Shown: in pieces, positions 20,287-29,566 of the stretch
How the letters are laid out: every line of letters begins with the position of its first letter
Position numbering within the stretch: position 1 is the first letter of the stretch
NCBI GenBank assembly: GCA_020723125.1
Contig: DYJM01000010.1
Span: 1-35,961 of the forward strand
DNA length: 35,961 nt
Direction: 5' to 3'
DNA from: Acidithiobacillus ferrivorans
GTDB lineage: Bacteria > Pseudomonadota > Gammaproteobacteria > Acidithiobacillales > Acidithiobacillaceae
Notes under the pieces: generated by a model
The model's database searches: none
Told to the model about the DNA's origin: nothing
Seen by the model: only the letters and a program-made list of their open reading frames with translations
Translations under genes and position numbers: made by a program

Positions 20287-20363
20287 CCTCATGCACCCAA
20301 ACCTGAATACGGCAGTTGGTCTGGGAGCTTTGCCGCAACTTTGGCCCGCGCCCTGCTAATTGC

Positions 20364-20753
20364 CTATTCCCGTCGCATTTCCACGCGGCGCTGCCAGGCC
20401 AGAATGGCGTCAATCACTTCCTGATCAAAGTCACGGCTTTCATGCTCCTTGATCAATTTGCGTACCCATTCCACCTGGCTACTGATTTCAAAGGTTTTCC
20501 GTATATCTGCAAAATACGGATCATTTTCGAGGTAACAGTTTTCCTGCAAAGTACTCCGCTTTATTTTCAGCGGCTTAGCCAATTCTGATTGGCAAATGAC
20601 CAGTTTGGAGCGAATTTCAGTGACGGTATATTTTTGAACCCCCTTAATCGTGCCACTATAAGGTACATGTTCGACGACCCAGAATACGTCACCGATTTCA
20701 GCGTCCGCAAAATCCAGTTGTTTATGATAAGCGTCATTTTTGGCAATAAGCAT
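20364..20753 (-). CDS. Hypothetical protein, 129 aa
   Basis: Complete ORF in a slot with no better competing ORF; no family recognised. Confidence 0.55.
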   Translation of the reverse strand: MLIAKNDAYHKQLDFADAEIGDVFWVVEHVPYSGTIKGVQKYTVTEIRSKLVICQSELAKPLKIKRSTLQENCYLENDPYFADIRKTFEISSQVEWVRKLIKEHESRDFDQEVIDAILAWQRRVEMRRE

Positions 20754-20757
20754 AACA

Positions 20758-21180
20758 TTACTCCTTCACTTGCATGGATGCCCGCCAAAGGCCGACAGCA
20801 AGAAGCAACCAGGCGACAATCCATGCTGTGCCTCCCAAGGGGGCAAAAATTGCCCAGAATGACTGGCCGGTAATGACCAGCAAATACAGCCCCCCGCTGA
20901 AAAAAAGCACACCCAGAGCCATCAACAACGCCGAAGCACAAAGCAGCCTTCCTTTACCCCATAATCGAATCAAAATACCCAGCAGAACCAAGCCCAATGC
21001 ATTATAAATCTGAAAACGCACGGCAATATCGTACACATGCAAACTTTGCCTGCTCACCTGCCCAGCGACCAGATGGTCACCAGCCGCACCGGCAATAATA
21101 GCCAGCCCCACCAGCAAAGCACCTAACGCGGAAATTTGTCCTCCCCTGCGCGCGCCATTTTGATTACTGCATTCCGCCAT
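20758..21180 (-). CDS. DUF423 (YgdD-like) membrane protein (start approximate)
   Basis: ISALGALLVGLAIIAGAAGDHL..., RFQIYNALGLVLLGIL, ALGVLFFSGGLYLLVITGQSFWAIFAPLGGTAWIVAWLLLAVGLW. Confidence 0.85.
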   Translation of the reverse strand: MAECSNQNGARRGGQISALGALLVGLAIIAGAAGDHLVAGQVSRQSLHVYDIAVRFQIYNALGLVLLGILIRLWGKGRLLCASALLMALGVLFFSGGLYLLVITGQSFWAIFAPLGGTAWIVAWLLLAVGLWRASMQVKE

Positions 21181-21308
21181 TCCTTTCTCCTGGTTCTGTA
21201 CCTCGCAGTTTCCGGGCATATCCCGCCCACCAGCCATGTGCAGCCAAATCTATTCTCTTATAGCCTACCTTCATGCCCTGATTCAAACTTTCTGCAGCAT
21301 CGGAGCAG

Positions 21309-21325
21309 GCATAGCTGTGCTATGC
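21309..21325. repeat. Perfect inverted repeat in a divergent intergenic region
   Basis: GCATAGC-TGT-GCTATGC. Confidence 0.6.
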
Positions 21326-21358
21326 TCTGGCTGATAATTTGTGGAGGAGTATAAGCGC

Positions 21359-22402
21359 ATGGCAACACATAAAATCTGTATTCTTGGAGGCACTGGTTTT
21401 GTCGGCCGCCATCTGGCGGAGCGCCTCAGTCAGGATGGGCAGCAGATTCGCATTCTGACCCGCAATCGGGAGCGTAACCGCGAAAACCTGCTGGTTCTGC
21501 CGCAGGTAGAGGTTGTTGAATGTAATGTGCATGACCCTATTGCGCTGGAGCAACAACTGAAAGGACGGGATGTAGTCATCAATCTGGTGGGCATCCTTAA
21601 CGAAAGCCATCCGGGGCGCAGCGATTATCCGCCCGAGCGCCACGGTGATTTTGAAAAAAACCATATTGAGCTCCCCCGCCTGGTCGCTAATCTTTGTGGA
21701 CATCTGGGTATTCCCCGGCTCCTGCATATGAGCGCCCTCGGTGCCAACCCCGTTGCCCCCAGTGCCTACCTGCGCTCCAAAGGCATCGGCGAAGAAATCA
21801 TCCGTCAAGCTGGGGAAAACAGCGCCCAAAAAGGTTATTTCAATTATCTGAATGGTCCGAAATTACTCTGGGGACGCGGTCTTAAAGTGACTTCATTTCG
21901 TCCTTCGATCATATTTGGTGAAGGGGACAGCTTCTTCAATCGCTTTGCTCAACTGCTGCGCAATATTCCTTTCTTTTTACCCATGGCTGGCACTGAGGCC
22001 AAAATGCAGCCGGTGTGGATTGAAGATGTAGTGAGTGCATTTGTGCAGTCCATAGACGACGAAAAGACGTATGGCAAGGCTTTTGATCTCTGTGGTCCCA
22101 AGGTCTATACCCTGGGCGAGCTGATCGCCTATACCCAAAGCCTGATTGGCACGCATCGCAAGGTGATTCCCCTCTGTCCCCTGTTGGGTAACCTGCAGGC
22201 AGGGATCATGGAAAAACTGCCCGGCAAAATGCTCACCCGCGATAATTTGAAATCATTGTCCGTAGATAACATTTCCAGCAAAAAGGATTTGCAGGAAGTA
22301 TTCAATATTCAGCCAACAGCCATTGAAAGTATCGTACCGACTTATCTGGGCGGCAAAGGTCAGCATACCGAACGCTTATCAGCAATCCGTAACCGCCGCT
22401 AA
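21359..22402 (+). CDS. NAD(P)-binding SDR, complex I NDUFA9-like family
   Basis: KICILGGTGFVGRHLAERLSQDG, RPSIIFGEGDSFFNRFAQLLR. SD GGAGGAG before ATG 21359. Confidence 0.85.
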   Translation: MATHKICILGGTGFVGRHLAERLSQDGQQIRILTRNRERNRENLLVLPQVEVVECNVHDPIALEQQLKGRDVVINLVGILNESHPGRSDYPPERHGDFEKNHIELPRLVANLCGHLGIPRLLHMSALGANPVAPSAYLRSKGIGEEIIRQAGENSAQKGYFNYLNGPKLLWGRGLKVTSFRPSIIFGEGDSFFNRFAQLLRNIPFFLPMAGTEAKMQPVWIEDVVSAFVQSIDDEKTYGKAFDLCGPKVYTLGELIAYTQSLIGTHRKVIPLCPLLGNLQAGIMEKLPGKMLTRDNLKSLSVDNISSKKDLQEVFNIQPTAIESIVPTYLGGKGQHTERLSAIRNRR

Positions 22403-22527
22403 AACTGCAGCAGATAACCCTTCCCTGGTGGGCTTGGATGCTTTCTTACGGGCGAGGGACTTTGTCAGGGACGATCAGGCTGCCAGCTTATGCCACTGAA
22501 GCTCTTGGTAGATTTGCCATTTACAGC

Positions 22528-22947
22528 TTAGTGGGTAGCGGCACCCTGGTCGCCCTGCCCAAATTTTTCAATGAGCTCCTCAGCGAGTTCACTGGAGACT
22601 TCACCGAGAATCGCCGTCATCCCGGCACGAGCACGGGTATCACCCTGCGCTGCGGCGAGGCTGAACAACTCGTAAGCGCAGGATAAATCCTTGCGCAACC
22701 CCTGGCCTTGATAAAACAGCAAGCCCAGATTGAATTGCGCGGGTGCATCATTCTGGTCTGCCGCCGCACTGTACCAGCGCGCAGCTTCCCGATAATCCTG
22801 AGGGACCTCAGCCCCTTCGGCGTATTTCACGCCCATATTGAACTGGGCTACGGGATCTCCGGCCTGGGCACGGGCGCGGAGATCATCCAGATCATTGCGG
22901 ATGCCAGCCAGAGCCATGAGATCAAGGGTTTCACCATTTTTTGCCAT
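22528..22947 (-). CDS. Sel1-repeat protein
   Basis: GDPVAQFNMGVKYAEGAEVPQDYREAARWYSAAADQNDAPAQFNLGLLFYQGQGL: two Sel1-like repeats. Confidence 0.8.
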   Translation of the reverse strand: MAKNGETLDLMALAGIRNDLDDLRARAQAGDPVAQFNMGVKYAEGAEVPQDYREAARWYSAAADQNDAPAQFNLGLLFYQGQGLRKDLSCAYELFSLAAAQGDTRARAGMTAILGEVSSELAEELIEKFGQGDQGAATH

Positions 22948-22951
22948 AGGG

Positions 22952-25036
22952 TTATTGTCCTGCCTGATTGATCGGATCCTGATCGTCACTCTCCAAACCC
23001 CAGGCCGTCAAGCGTTCCCGGTCATTCATGGACCAGACAGCCCGGTGCAGAGACAGCATGGAGTTGCGATCACTCAAGAGGATATTACGCTCGCGATTAC
23101 TGAGTTGCTGGGGGCCTTGTTCCAGAGCCTTGTGGCAAAGACTGGCAGCACGCGGCCATAATCCGGTGCGATTGCGCTGCAAGGCGCTGTGAATGGCATT
23201 AAAGCGAGGGTCAACTACGACCTGCACAAAAGCATCTCCCTCAATGTGCGGATGATAGGCCACACTGTCACTATCCAATGACTGCAATTCTTCGGGGACG
23301 ATGACCTCCTCGGGAATCACAAACAGGCGCTGCTGGCGTGCCCAGCGTCCCAGCCCAGGGCGACTGGTCCATGCGCCCAAAGGCACGGCGGCGACCAGAC
23401 CACCCAAAATTGGAACCAACCAGACAAAATGCCAGAAACCCAAAAAGGGGTACAGAGCAACTGCCAGCACCAGTCCCAGTGCGGAACACCAACCAAAAAA
23501 ACGCAGGGCTACTGACCAGCTGGTTTCCTGGTCACCACGCACCTGAGCTCCCCAACGTACGCCCTTCCCCATGAGGGTTTGAATGACAAACTGACTATGA
23601 AAAGCCATCCGGATAGGGGCCATCAAAACCGAAAACAAACTCTCGACCAGCATGCTCAGAATAAGATGAAACAATCCTCCAAACTGCCGGCGGCGACCAG
23701 GCTGACGGGCTACCCAAAGAACCGCCATCCACTTGGGCGAAAGCAGTAAAACTGCCGTCACTCCAAACAACCAGAACGGCAAAGGATCAAGGTTACTTCC
23801 CCAATGAAAAGGGGTGACCGTATCATCATTCCCTCCACCAGCCCAATGCAGGGAACCCAACGCGCCAAGAATCAAAAACAGTCCCCAGAGCGGTGCCGCC
23901 AGAAAAGACATGGCCCCGTTGATGAACAGGAAGCGGTGGGCAGAACGCAAGCCCTCCCCGGCCAATAAGCGCAGATGTTGCAGATTGCCCTGCGCCCAGC
24001 GCCTATCCCGTTTCAAATCATCAATCAGGGTGGGGGGAACTTCTTCATAACTCCCTGTCAGACTGGGTACAAACCACACTTCCCAGCCATTTCTGGCCAT
24101 CAGTGCCGCTTCGACAAAATCGTGACTGAGCAAGGGCCCACCCAGAGGGGGCCGGCCGGGTAAAACGGGCAAGGCGCAATATTCGGTGAACGGTGCAGTT
24201 CGTAACATGGCATTATGACCAATGTAATGTCCGTCACCCAACTGCCAGAAACGCAATCCGGCGCTGAAAATCGGGCCATACAGATGCTGCGCAAATTGTT
24301 GCAGACGGGCATACAAGGTTTCCCGATTGACGGCCACCGGCTGGGTCTGAATGATACCCACCTGCGGATTTCCTTCCATCATTTCCAACATGCGATAGAG
24401 GGTTTCACCGTTCATGACGCTATCAGCGTCCAGCACGACCATATATTCGTAAGCACGACCCCAGCGTCTGCAAAAATCAGCGACATTGCCACTTTTGGCC
24501 TTATTGTTTACCGGACGCCGTCGATAATGAATTTTGCCAAAAGCATCCAGAGACTCACAAAGCGCCGACCAGACCAGTTCTTCCCGTAACCAAATATCAG
24601 GATTGCGGGTATCACTGAGCAGAAAAAATTCAAAATGGGCCAAGGCCCCAGCCCGCTGCAAGGATTTGAAAGTGGCCTGTAGCCCGGCAGCCACCCGCTC
24701 CACTTCTTCATTATAAATGGGCATGAGAATCGCCACTTTATTCTGCGGAAGGGGCTCAGCCAGGCGGAGTTCGGGGCTACCGGGGGCGGTATCAGTGCGC
24801 CCGCTCATCAGCAGAATAAAGCCAACCAGCGCTGTCCAGAAGCCTGCAGAAATCCAGGCAAACAGCATGGAAAATATGATGAGGGTAGGTATTTCCAGCC
24901 AGAGCGGCAAGCGATCGGCAAGAACCTGATCCAGCATCAGGCCTGCACTACAGGCCGGCAAAATAATAAAAGCACTTAACCAGTAACGTCGGTACCGGCT
25001 GATGGTTTCCCACTGCCGGGCCATGGCCCGTGCCAA
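22952..25036 (-). CDS. opgH: Glucans biosynthesis glucosyltransferase H, catalytic/membrane portion
   Basis: VVLDADSVMNGETLYRMLEMM, FSAGLRFWQLGDGHYIGHNAMLR, LLSHDFVEAALMARNGWEVWFVPSLTGSYEEVPPTLIDDLKRDRRWAQGNLQH. TTG 25036 or ATG 25024 if independently initiated. Confidence 0.93.
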   Translation of the reverse strand: MARAMARQWETISRYRRYWLSAFIILPACSAGLMLDQVLADRLPLWLEIPTLIIFSMLFAWISAGFWTALVGFILLMSGRTDTAPGSPELRLAEPLPQNKVAILMPIYNEEVERVAAGLQATFKSLQRAGALAHFEFFLLSDTRNPDIWLREELVWSALCESLDAFGKIHYRRRPVNNKAKSGNVADFCRRWGRAYEYMVVLDADSVMNGETLYRMLEMMEGNPQVGIIQTQPVAVNRETLYARLQQFAQHLYGPIFSAGLRFWQLGDGHYIGHNAMLRTAPFTEYCALPVLPGRPPLGGPLLSHDFVEAALMARNGWEVWFVPSLTGSYEEVPPTLIDDLKRDRRWAQGNLQHLRLLAGEGLRSAHRFLFINGAMSFLAAPLWGLFLILGALGSLHWAGGGNDDTVTPFHWGSNLDPLPFWLFGVTAVLLLSPKWMAVLWVARQPGRRRQFGGLFHLILSMLVESLFSVLMAPIRMAFHSQFVIQTLMGKGVRWGAQVRGDQETSWSVALRFFGWCSALGLVLAVALYPFLGFWHFVWLVPILGGLVAAVPLGAWTSRPGLGRWARQQRLFVIPEEVIVPEELQSLDSDSVAYHPHIEGDAFVQVVVDPRFNAIHSALQRNRTGLWPRAASLCHKALEQGPQQLSNRERNILLSDRNSMLSLHRAVWSMNDRERLTAWGLESDDQDPINQAGQ

Positions 25037-25037
25037 T

Positions 25038-25541
25038 TCAGACTTCTCCGGTCAGAATACGGCGGCTCGTCAATACCTTGCTGCGACTGAACAATGTCTG
25101 CCACAGGCGCGATGCAGCAGCCAGCCAGGAACGGTTCATGGGAAGAGAGGCCATACTGCTGCGCTGAATGGCAGGCGCTACCTGCTGCTGCAGCCAACGG
25201 CATGACCGGGCATCCTGGGCCGCATTTGCCGTCATGCGCAGGGAAAGATCGAGGCGGGCATCCAGCTCATCCCCATTTCCCAGAGTCGCCAGTGCCTGAT
25301 GCAGACTGGCAAAAGCCCGGGCATAAAGCGCATCCTGACGGGTTTCCACGCCTTGCAATTGGTTGATCACCTGACCACGTATCCATAAACGCTGGGCATC
25401 AGTTAGCGCCAGGCGCGCCAAATACCGCTCCATACGAGCAAGAACGGGTGCGCTATTTGCGACGACCAGGGCCTCTGCTGTACAACCTGCCAACCACTCA
25501 CCCGCAGGATTGACGCTGTAGCTTGATTCATCTTTGAACAT
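25038..25541 (-). CDS. Probable detached N-terminal cytoplasmic region of OpgH
   Basis: MERYLARLALTDAQR resembles the OpgH N-terminal motif (Pseudomonas-type YLAHLPLSDEQR, from memory); SRLWQTLFSRSKVLTSRRILT resembles the pre-TM region; stop lies 1 nt before the TTG of the downstream ORF. Confidence 0.65.
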   Translation of the reverse strand: MFKDESSYSVNPAGEWLAGCTAEALVVANSAPVLARMERYLARLALTDAQRLWIRGQVINQLQGVETRQDALYARAFASLHQALATLGNGDELDARLDLSLRMTANAAQDARSCRWLQQQVAPAIQRSSMASLPMNRSWLAAASRLWQTLFSRSKVLTSRRILTGEV

Positions 25542-25546
25542 TACAC

Positions 25547-27082
25547 CTACTCCTTTGCCGCATGCAGAAGATAAGTCCAGGTATTGGTCATAACCTGATT
25601 ATCGAGGGTTAAATAACAACGCACATTACTGGGTGAAGCCGTTTGCGGCTGTATGACCGCAATCACCCGCCAAAAATGATCCTTAGCATCCCATTCCAGC
25701 TTCTGGCTCAAAATCTGAGCCCCGTTTTCAGCCGTGAGATGGGCTTTAATAGGCATATTCCCGGGTAATTTCGTCAGAGCACCACCGCCAAAATCAATAA
25801 CGACCGTACGCGCACCGGCGGTTTTCGGGTCATCGCCAAGATAGGTTCCGACGGGATGGGCCAAAGGAATCAGGCCATGGTTATCCAGAAAGAAACGCAA
25901 GTTGTAGGCAAAATGCAGGGGCGTTTTCGGAGCGGGTTCCTGATCCGGAACCCAGAAAACATCAATATTGTCCATGTCCCGGTTATTGGTAGGCAGCTCA
26001 ACGAGACGTACCTGACCCTTTCCCCAGTCTCCTACCGGTTGTACCCAAACACTGGGACGACGCTGGTATTGGGTTTCAATACCCTGATAAGCGGAAAAAT
26101 CACGATCTTCCTGAATCAGACCGAAGCCTACCGGGTGATCCATGCTGTAGGTCGTAGTCTGGATTTGCAGGGGATTATCAATAGGGCGGGTCAACCATTC
26201 GCCATTACCATTGGCCATGACCAGATCGCTGGAATCATGCTGGGCAGGATGCCAGTCGCCGGCGGTAATCCCACGACCATGACCGTGCCAGTACATGCTG
26301 GTCAAAGGCGCCAGTTCAAGCACCTGTACGGGTTTACGCAAATAGATGGTGGCCTGCACCTGTACCGTCGTACTGTCACCGGGGTGGATGGTGAAGCGAT
26401 AGGCACCCGTGGCTACAGAACTATCCATGAGGGCATAAACCACCATATCCTGCGCCCCGGCCTGCGGTTTTTCGAGCCAGATCTCCTTGAAATAAGGAAA
26501 TATTTCACCTGAGGGCTGGGCCGTATCAATACCCAGACCGCGTGCTGAAGTACCATAAACGGCATGTTTACCCACCGCACGAAAGTAGGTTGCACCCAGA
26601 AAGGAAATAAATTCGTTATAGTACGGCGGAGTATTCAGGGGCGCCAACAAGCGGAATCCGGCATAACCCAGGTCACTCGGCAGATCAGCGGGAACCTTTA
26701 AATTACCAAAACTGAAGTCTCCGAGATTAAAAGGGATGGGTCGCACCTTGCCATTGACCACTTCGCGGATGACTTCAGGCTGATGAAACCAGGAACCGGG
26801 CAGGTAAAATTGTGCCTGAAAAGGCGTATTCCCGTTCTGCCACAGAGGTTTTGTGTCCTGAATCTGACTGTACTGTTCAGGGCTTAGATTTTTGAGGAAG
26901 GCAGGAATCGGCAAAGGCTTGGGATTATAATGCTTGTCTACCAGTGCCTGGGCCTTGGACTCTACGGTCCGCATGTTAAAATCAGCTGCAGATGCAACAG
27001 CGCCAAAAGCCCAGCCGGTCAGACTGAGCAGAAGGGCAAAAGCAAGCTTCGAGAAAGAGGGATGACGGTTAAAATAGTTCAT
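25547..27082 (-). CDS. opgG: Periplasmic glucans biosynthesis protein G
   Basis: Signal peptide MNYFNRHPSFSKLAFALLLSLTGWAFGAVASAA; FISFLGATYFRAVGKHAVYGTSARGLGIDTAQPSGEIFPYFKEIWLEKP; LTSMYWHG. Start at 27082. Confidence 0.93.
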   Translation of the reverse strand: MNYFNRHPSFSKLAFALLLSLTGWAFGAVASAADFNMRTVESKAQALVDKHYNPKPLPIPAFLKNLSPEQYSQIQDTKPLWQNGNTPFQAQFYLPGSWFHQPEVIREVVNGKVRPIPFNLGDFSFGNLKVPADLPSDLGYAGFRLLAPLNTPPYYNEFISFLGATYFRAVGKHAVYGTSARGLGIDTAQPSGEIFPYFKEIWLEKPQAGAQDMVVYALMDSSVATGAYRFTIHPGDSTTVQVQATIYLRKPVQVLELAPLTSMYWHGHGRGITAGDWHPAQHDSSDLVMANGNGEWLTRPIDNPLQIQTTTYSMDHPVGFGLIQEDRDFSAYQGIETQYQRRPSVWVQPVGDWGKGQVRLVELPTNNRDMDNIDVFWVPDQEPAPKTPLHFAYNLRFFLDNHGLIPLAHPVGTYLGDDPKTAGARTVVIDFGGGALTKLPGNMPIKAHLTAENGAQILSQKLEWDAKDHFWRVIAVIQPQTASPSNVRCYLTLDNQVMTNTWTYLLHAAKE

Positions 27083-27124
27083 GGAGGCCAATGAGCAAAT
27101 CCCGTGCCAATATATTAACAATAT

Positions 27125-27144
27125 GTTTTTATTAGTTTTTATTA
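27125..27144. repeat. Short tandem duplication GTTTTTATTA x2
   Basis: Directly visible in the AT-rich divergent opgG/LPD intergenic region. Confidence 0.6.
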
Positions 27145-27437
27145 AAATTTCTGGATTTTTCTGTCGCTTAATCCCGACAGCCCATTCCCAAATTGCTCAT
27201 AAAATACGCCCGGATATATCGTGTCAGTCATCAAAAACTTTTTGGATAACATTCAACATATTGAAAATATTAATTTATCATGAATCCCTGTTAAACTGGT
27301 CCGACCGAAGGAGAGGAAAGACGGGACCCATAACTAGAATCCTGTCGTCGCTGAAAAGCAACAGGGTAATTTATAGCCTGAAATTCTTCACAAAATGCTT
27401 TTAATGAACTTTTCAATTATATGATAAGGATGGACTT

Positions 27438-28865
27438 ATGAGCAATTATCAAGTAGACATCACCATTATTGGTAGTGGACCAGGCGGATATCGTGCTGCA
27501 GTTTTGGCGGCTTTACGTGGCCAAAAAGTCGCCATCATTGAAAGTGCTACCTGGGGCGGAACCTGCCTCAACCGTGGTTGTGTTCCCAAAAAGGATTGGC
27601 ACGAAACGGCCAAATGGATTGAACAAAGCCGGCATTTTGCCAAACGCGGTGTCATCGGCACTGACCTGAAAGGAGACATGGCTCAAGCCTGGGAACACCA
27701 GCGTCAGGTAGTCGAGTCCGTTCGCAGCAGTTATGTGGATTACCTCAAACGTCTGGGGGTGCAACTGTTGGAAGGAACCGGCAGCTTTGTAGATGCCCGG
27801 CATGTTAGCGTTGACGGCCCAACTGGCAGCAGCCAGATACAAACGCGGTACACGATTATTGCAACGGGATCCACCCCTGCCCTTCCCGAGGGCATCCAGA
27901 CCATTCCTGGAAAAGTGCTCACCAGCGATATGCTCTACGACGACAGGGCTCCGGCGGGCAAGCGCGTCATACTTATTGGCGGGGGTGTGATTGGTACTGA
28001 GTTTGCCTATATTTTCACGCAACTCGGTAAAAATGTGCAATGGCTGGTGAACTCCGCCTCACTGGTCCATACCCAATTTTCACCACAAGCCAAGGATACC
28101 CTGAAAGCCGCCCTCAACGCCTTGGATATTAAGGCCGTAGAGCATTTTCGCGTAGCACGAATTGCCGAGGATGATCAGGGCGTGACGGTTTTTGCAGAAG
28201 ACGGGCAATCCGTACAGGGCGACTGGGTACTATTGGCAACCGGGCGTAAGGCTTTCACCCAAGGCTTGGGTCTGGAAAATACGGCTGTGGAACTTGATGA
28301 AAAAGGCTTTGTACAAGCAGATGAACACCTGGAAACCGCAGAACCGGGTATTTTTGCCCTGGGGGATGTAGTGGGCCCGCTCATGAATGCCAATCAGGCC
28401 ATGAGCGACGCCCAAATCATCATTCACAACCTGCTCAGTGAAGAAAAACAGGAGCGGAATCCAGCCTGGGTACCGGAACTGGTTTATTCAGCGGTCGAGC
28501 TGGCGCGCATTGGCCTGGATGATGACACAGCAGAAGACGAAGGTTATGAACCAGCCGTAGGCTTCGCGGCCTTTGAAACCTCGCCAAGGGCATTGGGTCA
28601 GGACGACACGGCGGGCTTTGTGCGACTGCTCGCCGATATGGACAGTGGTGAGCTGCTGGGCGGCGAAATTGTCGGCCGGGATGCCGGGGAACTCATTCAC
28701 CTGCTCGCCAACAGTGGCAATCGCGAAGAAGCGCTGCGCCGCATTGCCGAAATTCGTGTCAACCATCCATCCCGCGCTGAAGAACTGGTCAATGCCACCG
28801 AAACACTGGCAGCCCGCTGGGGACTGGAAGAACAGATTTTTGGATCTGCGGAATCATCTGACTAG
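27438..28865 (+). CDS. Dihydrolipoamide dehydrogenase-like pyridine nucleotide-disulfide oxidoreductase
   Basis: GSGPGGYRAAVLAA, redox motif GGTCLNRGCVPKK, GGGVIGTEFAYIFTQLG, ALGDVVGPLMNANQA, C-terminal NHPSRAEEL (His-Glu dyad context). Confidence 0.9.
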   Translation: MSNYQVDITIIGSGPGGYRAAVLAALRGQKVAIIESATWGGTCLNRGCVPKKDWHETAKWIEQSRHFAKRGVIGTDLKGDMAQAWEHQRQVVESVRSSYVDYLKRLGVQLLEGTGSFVDARHVSVDGPTGSSQIQTRYTIIATGSTPALPEGIQTIPGKVLTSDMLYDDRAPAGKRVILIGGGVIGTEFAYIFTQLGKNVQWLVNSASLVHTQFSPQAKDTLKAALNALDIKAVEHFRVARIAEDDQGVTVFAEDGQSVQGDWVLLATGRKAFTQGLGLENTAVELDEKGFVQADEHLETAEPGIFALGDVVGPLMNANQAMSDAQIIIHNLLSEEKQERNPAWVPELVYSAVELARIGLDDDTAEDEGYEPAVGFAAFETSPRALGQDDTAGFVRLLADMDSGELLGGEIVGRDAGELIHLLANSGNREEALRRIAEIRVNHPSRAEELVNATETLAARWGLEEQIFGSAESSD

Positions 28866-28867
28866 CC

Positions 28868-29063
28868 CAAAAACGACAGATGCCGTGGGTGCTTTGCAGC
28901 GACTTTTGTTCTGAGCCGTTGTTGTTCTTGGCGAAATCCTGCGCCCGTCAGGAGAGCTGTTTGAGCCCGCAGGGCGAGTTCTCTCCTGACAGCAGGATGA
29001 GCCTTAGAACAACAGGCAAGGAACAGTGGAGCAAAAAGCGCCCACGGCAACTGCCGTTTTCAG
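28868..29063 (+). repeat. Long-palindrome repeat element, copy 1
   Basis: Near-identical to the reverse complement of 35739-35935 (about 5 differences over a ~160-nt core by eye); internally self-complementary along its length. Confidence 0.9.
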
Positions 29064-29089
29064 GATTGGATTTCAAAAAACAGTCATTA

Positions 29090-29566
29090 TCACCAGGGCG
29101 TGCCAAACACGCCCCATATCCCCACCAGAATGACAATGAAGGACAGCACAAGATTGGTGCTGGCCAGCATTCGCACCTGACCCAGGGCTTTGGAACCCGC
29201 CTGCCAGTCCTCATCACATACCGCCCGGCGCAGCCGTTTGAGTGGTGCAAAATAAGTATGCAGAACAATCATCACCATGATCGTGCCCAATATCACCATG
29301 ATCCATTCGGGGATGGTAAGAGCGGCAAATCCCCCGTAGAAAACGAACACCATGCTGTAACCCGTGAGCAATAACAGGAAAGCCGCGAGCAACATCCAGA
29401 AAAAGAAACGGCGCAGCAACACATGCATCAAGGCAATACGCGTACTGTTCTGCGTGATTTCTTTTTTCAGGGTCGGGGCCAGCACCATCGTCACAAAAAA
29501 CAGGCCGCCAATCCAGACAATCACCGCGAGTATATGCACAAACTGCTCAATCCAGAGGGTATTCAT
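29090..29566 (-). CDS. CopD-like / DUF small membrane protein
   Basis: [31 protein letters not shown]...RMLASTNLVLSFIVILVGIWGVFG; four TM-like segments. ATG 29566 overlaps the esterase stop (ATGA); the ORF track N-terminus is read-through. Confidence 0.8.
   Translation of the reverse strand: MNTLWIEQFVHILAVIVWIGGLFFVTMVLAPTLKKEITQNSTRIALMHVLLRRFFFWMLLAAFLLLLTGYSMVFVFYGGFAALTIPEWIMVILGTIMVMIVLHTYFAPLKRLRRAVCDEDWQAGSKALGQVRMLASTNLVLSFIVILVGIWGVFGTPW

Noticed and set aside
28880-29374. ORF 28880..29374(+) and ORF 35701..35922(-) encode nearly the same peptide (LCSDFCxEPLLFLAKSCARQESCLSPxGEFSPDSRMSLRTTGKEQWSKK), which could look like a duplicated gene
   Set aside because: The shared peptide is simply the translation of the palindromic repeat; no RBS, and the reading frame runs through hairpin DNA and into antisense of the CopD-like gene in copy 1.
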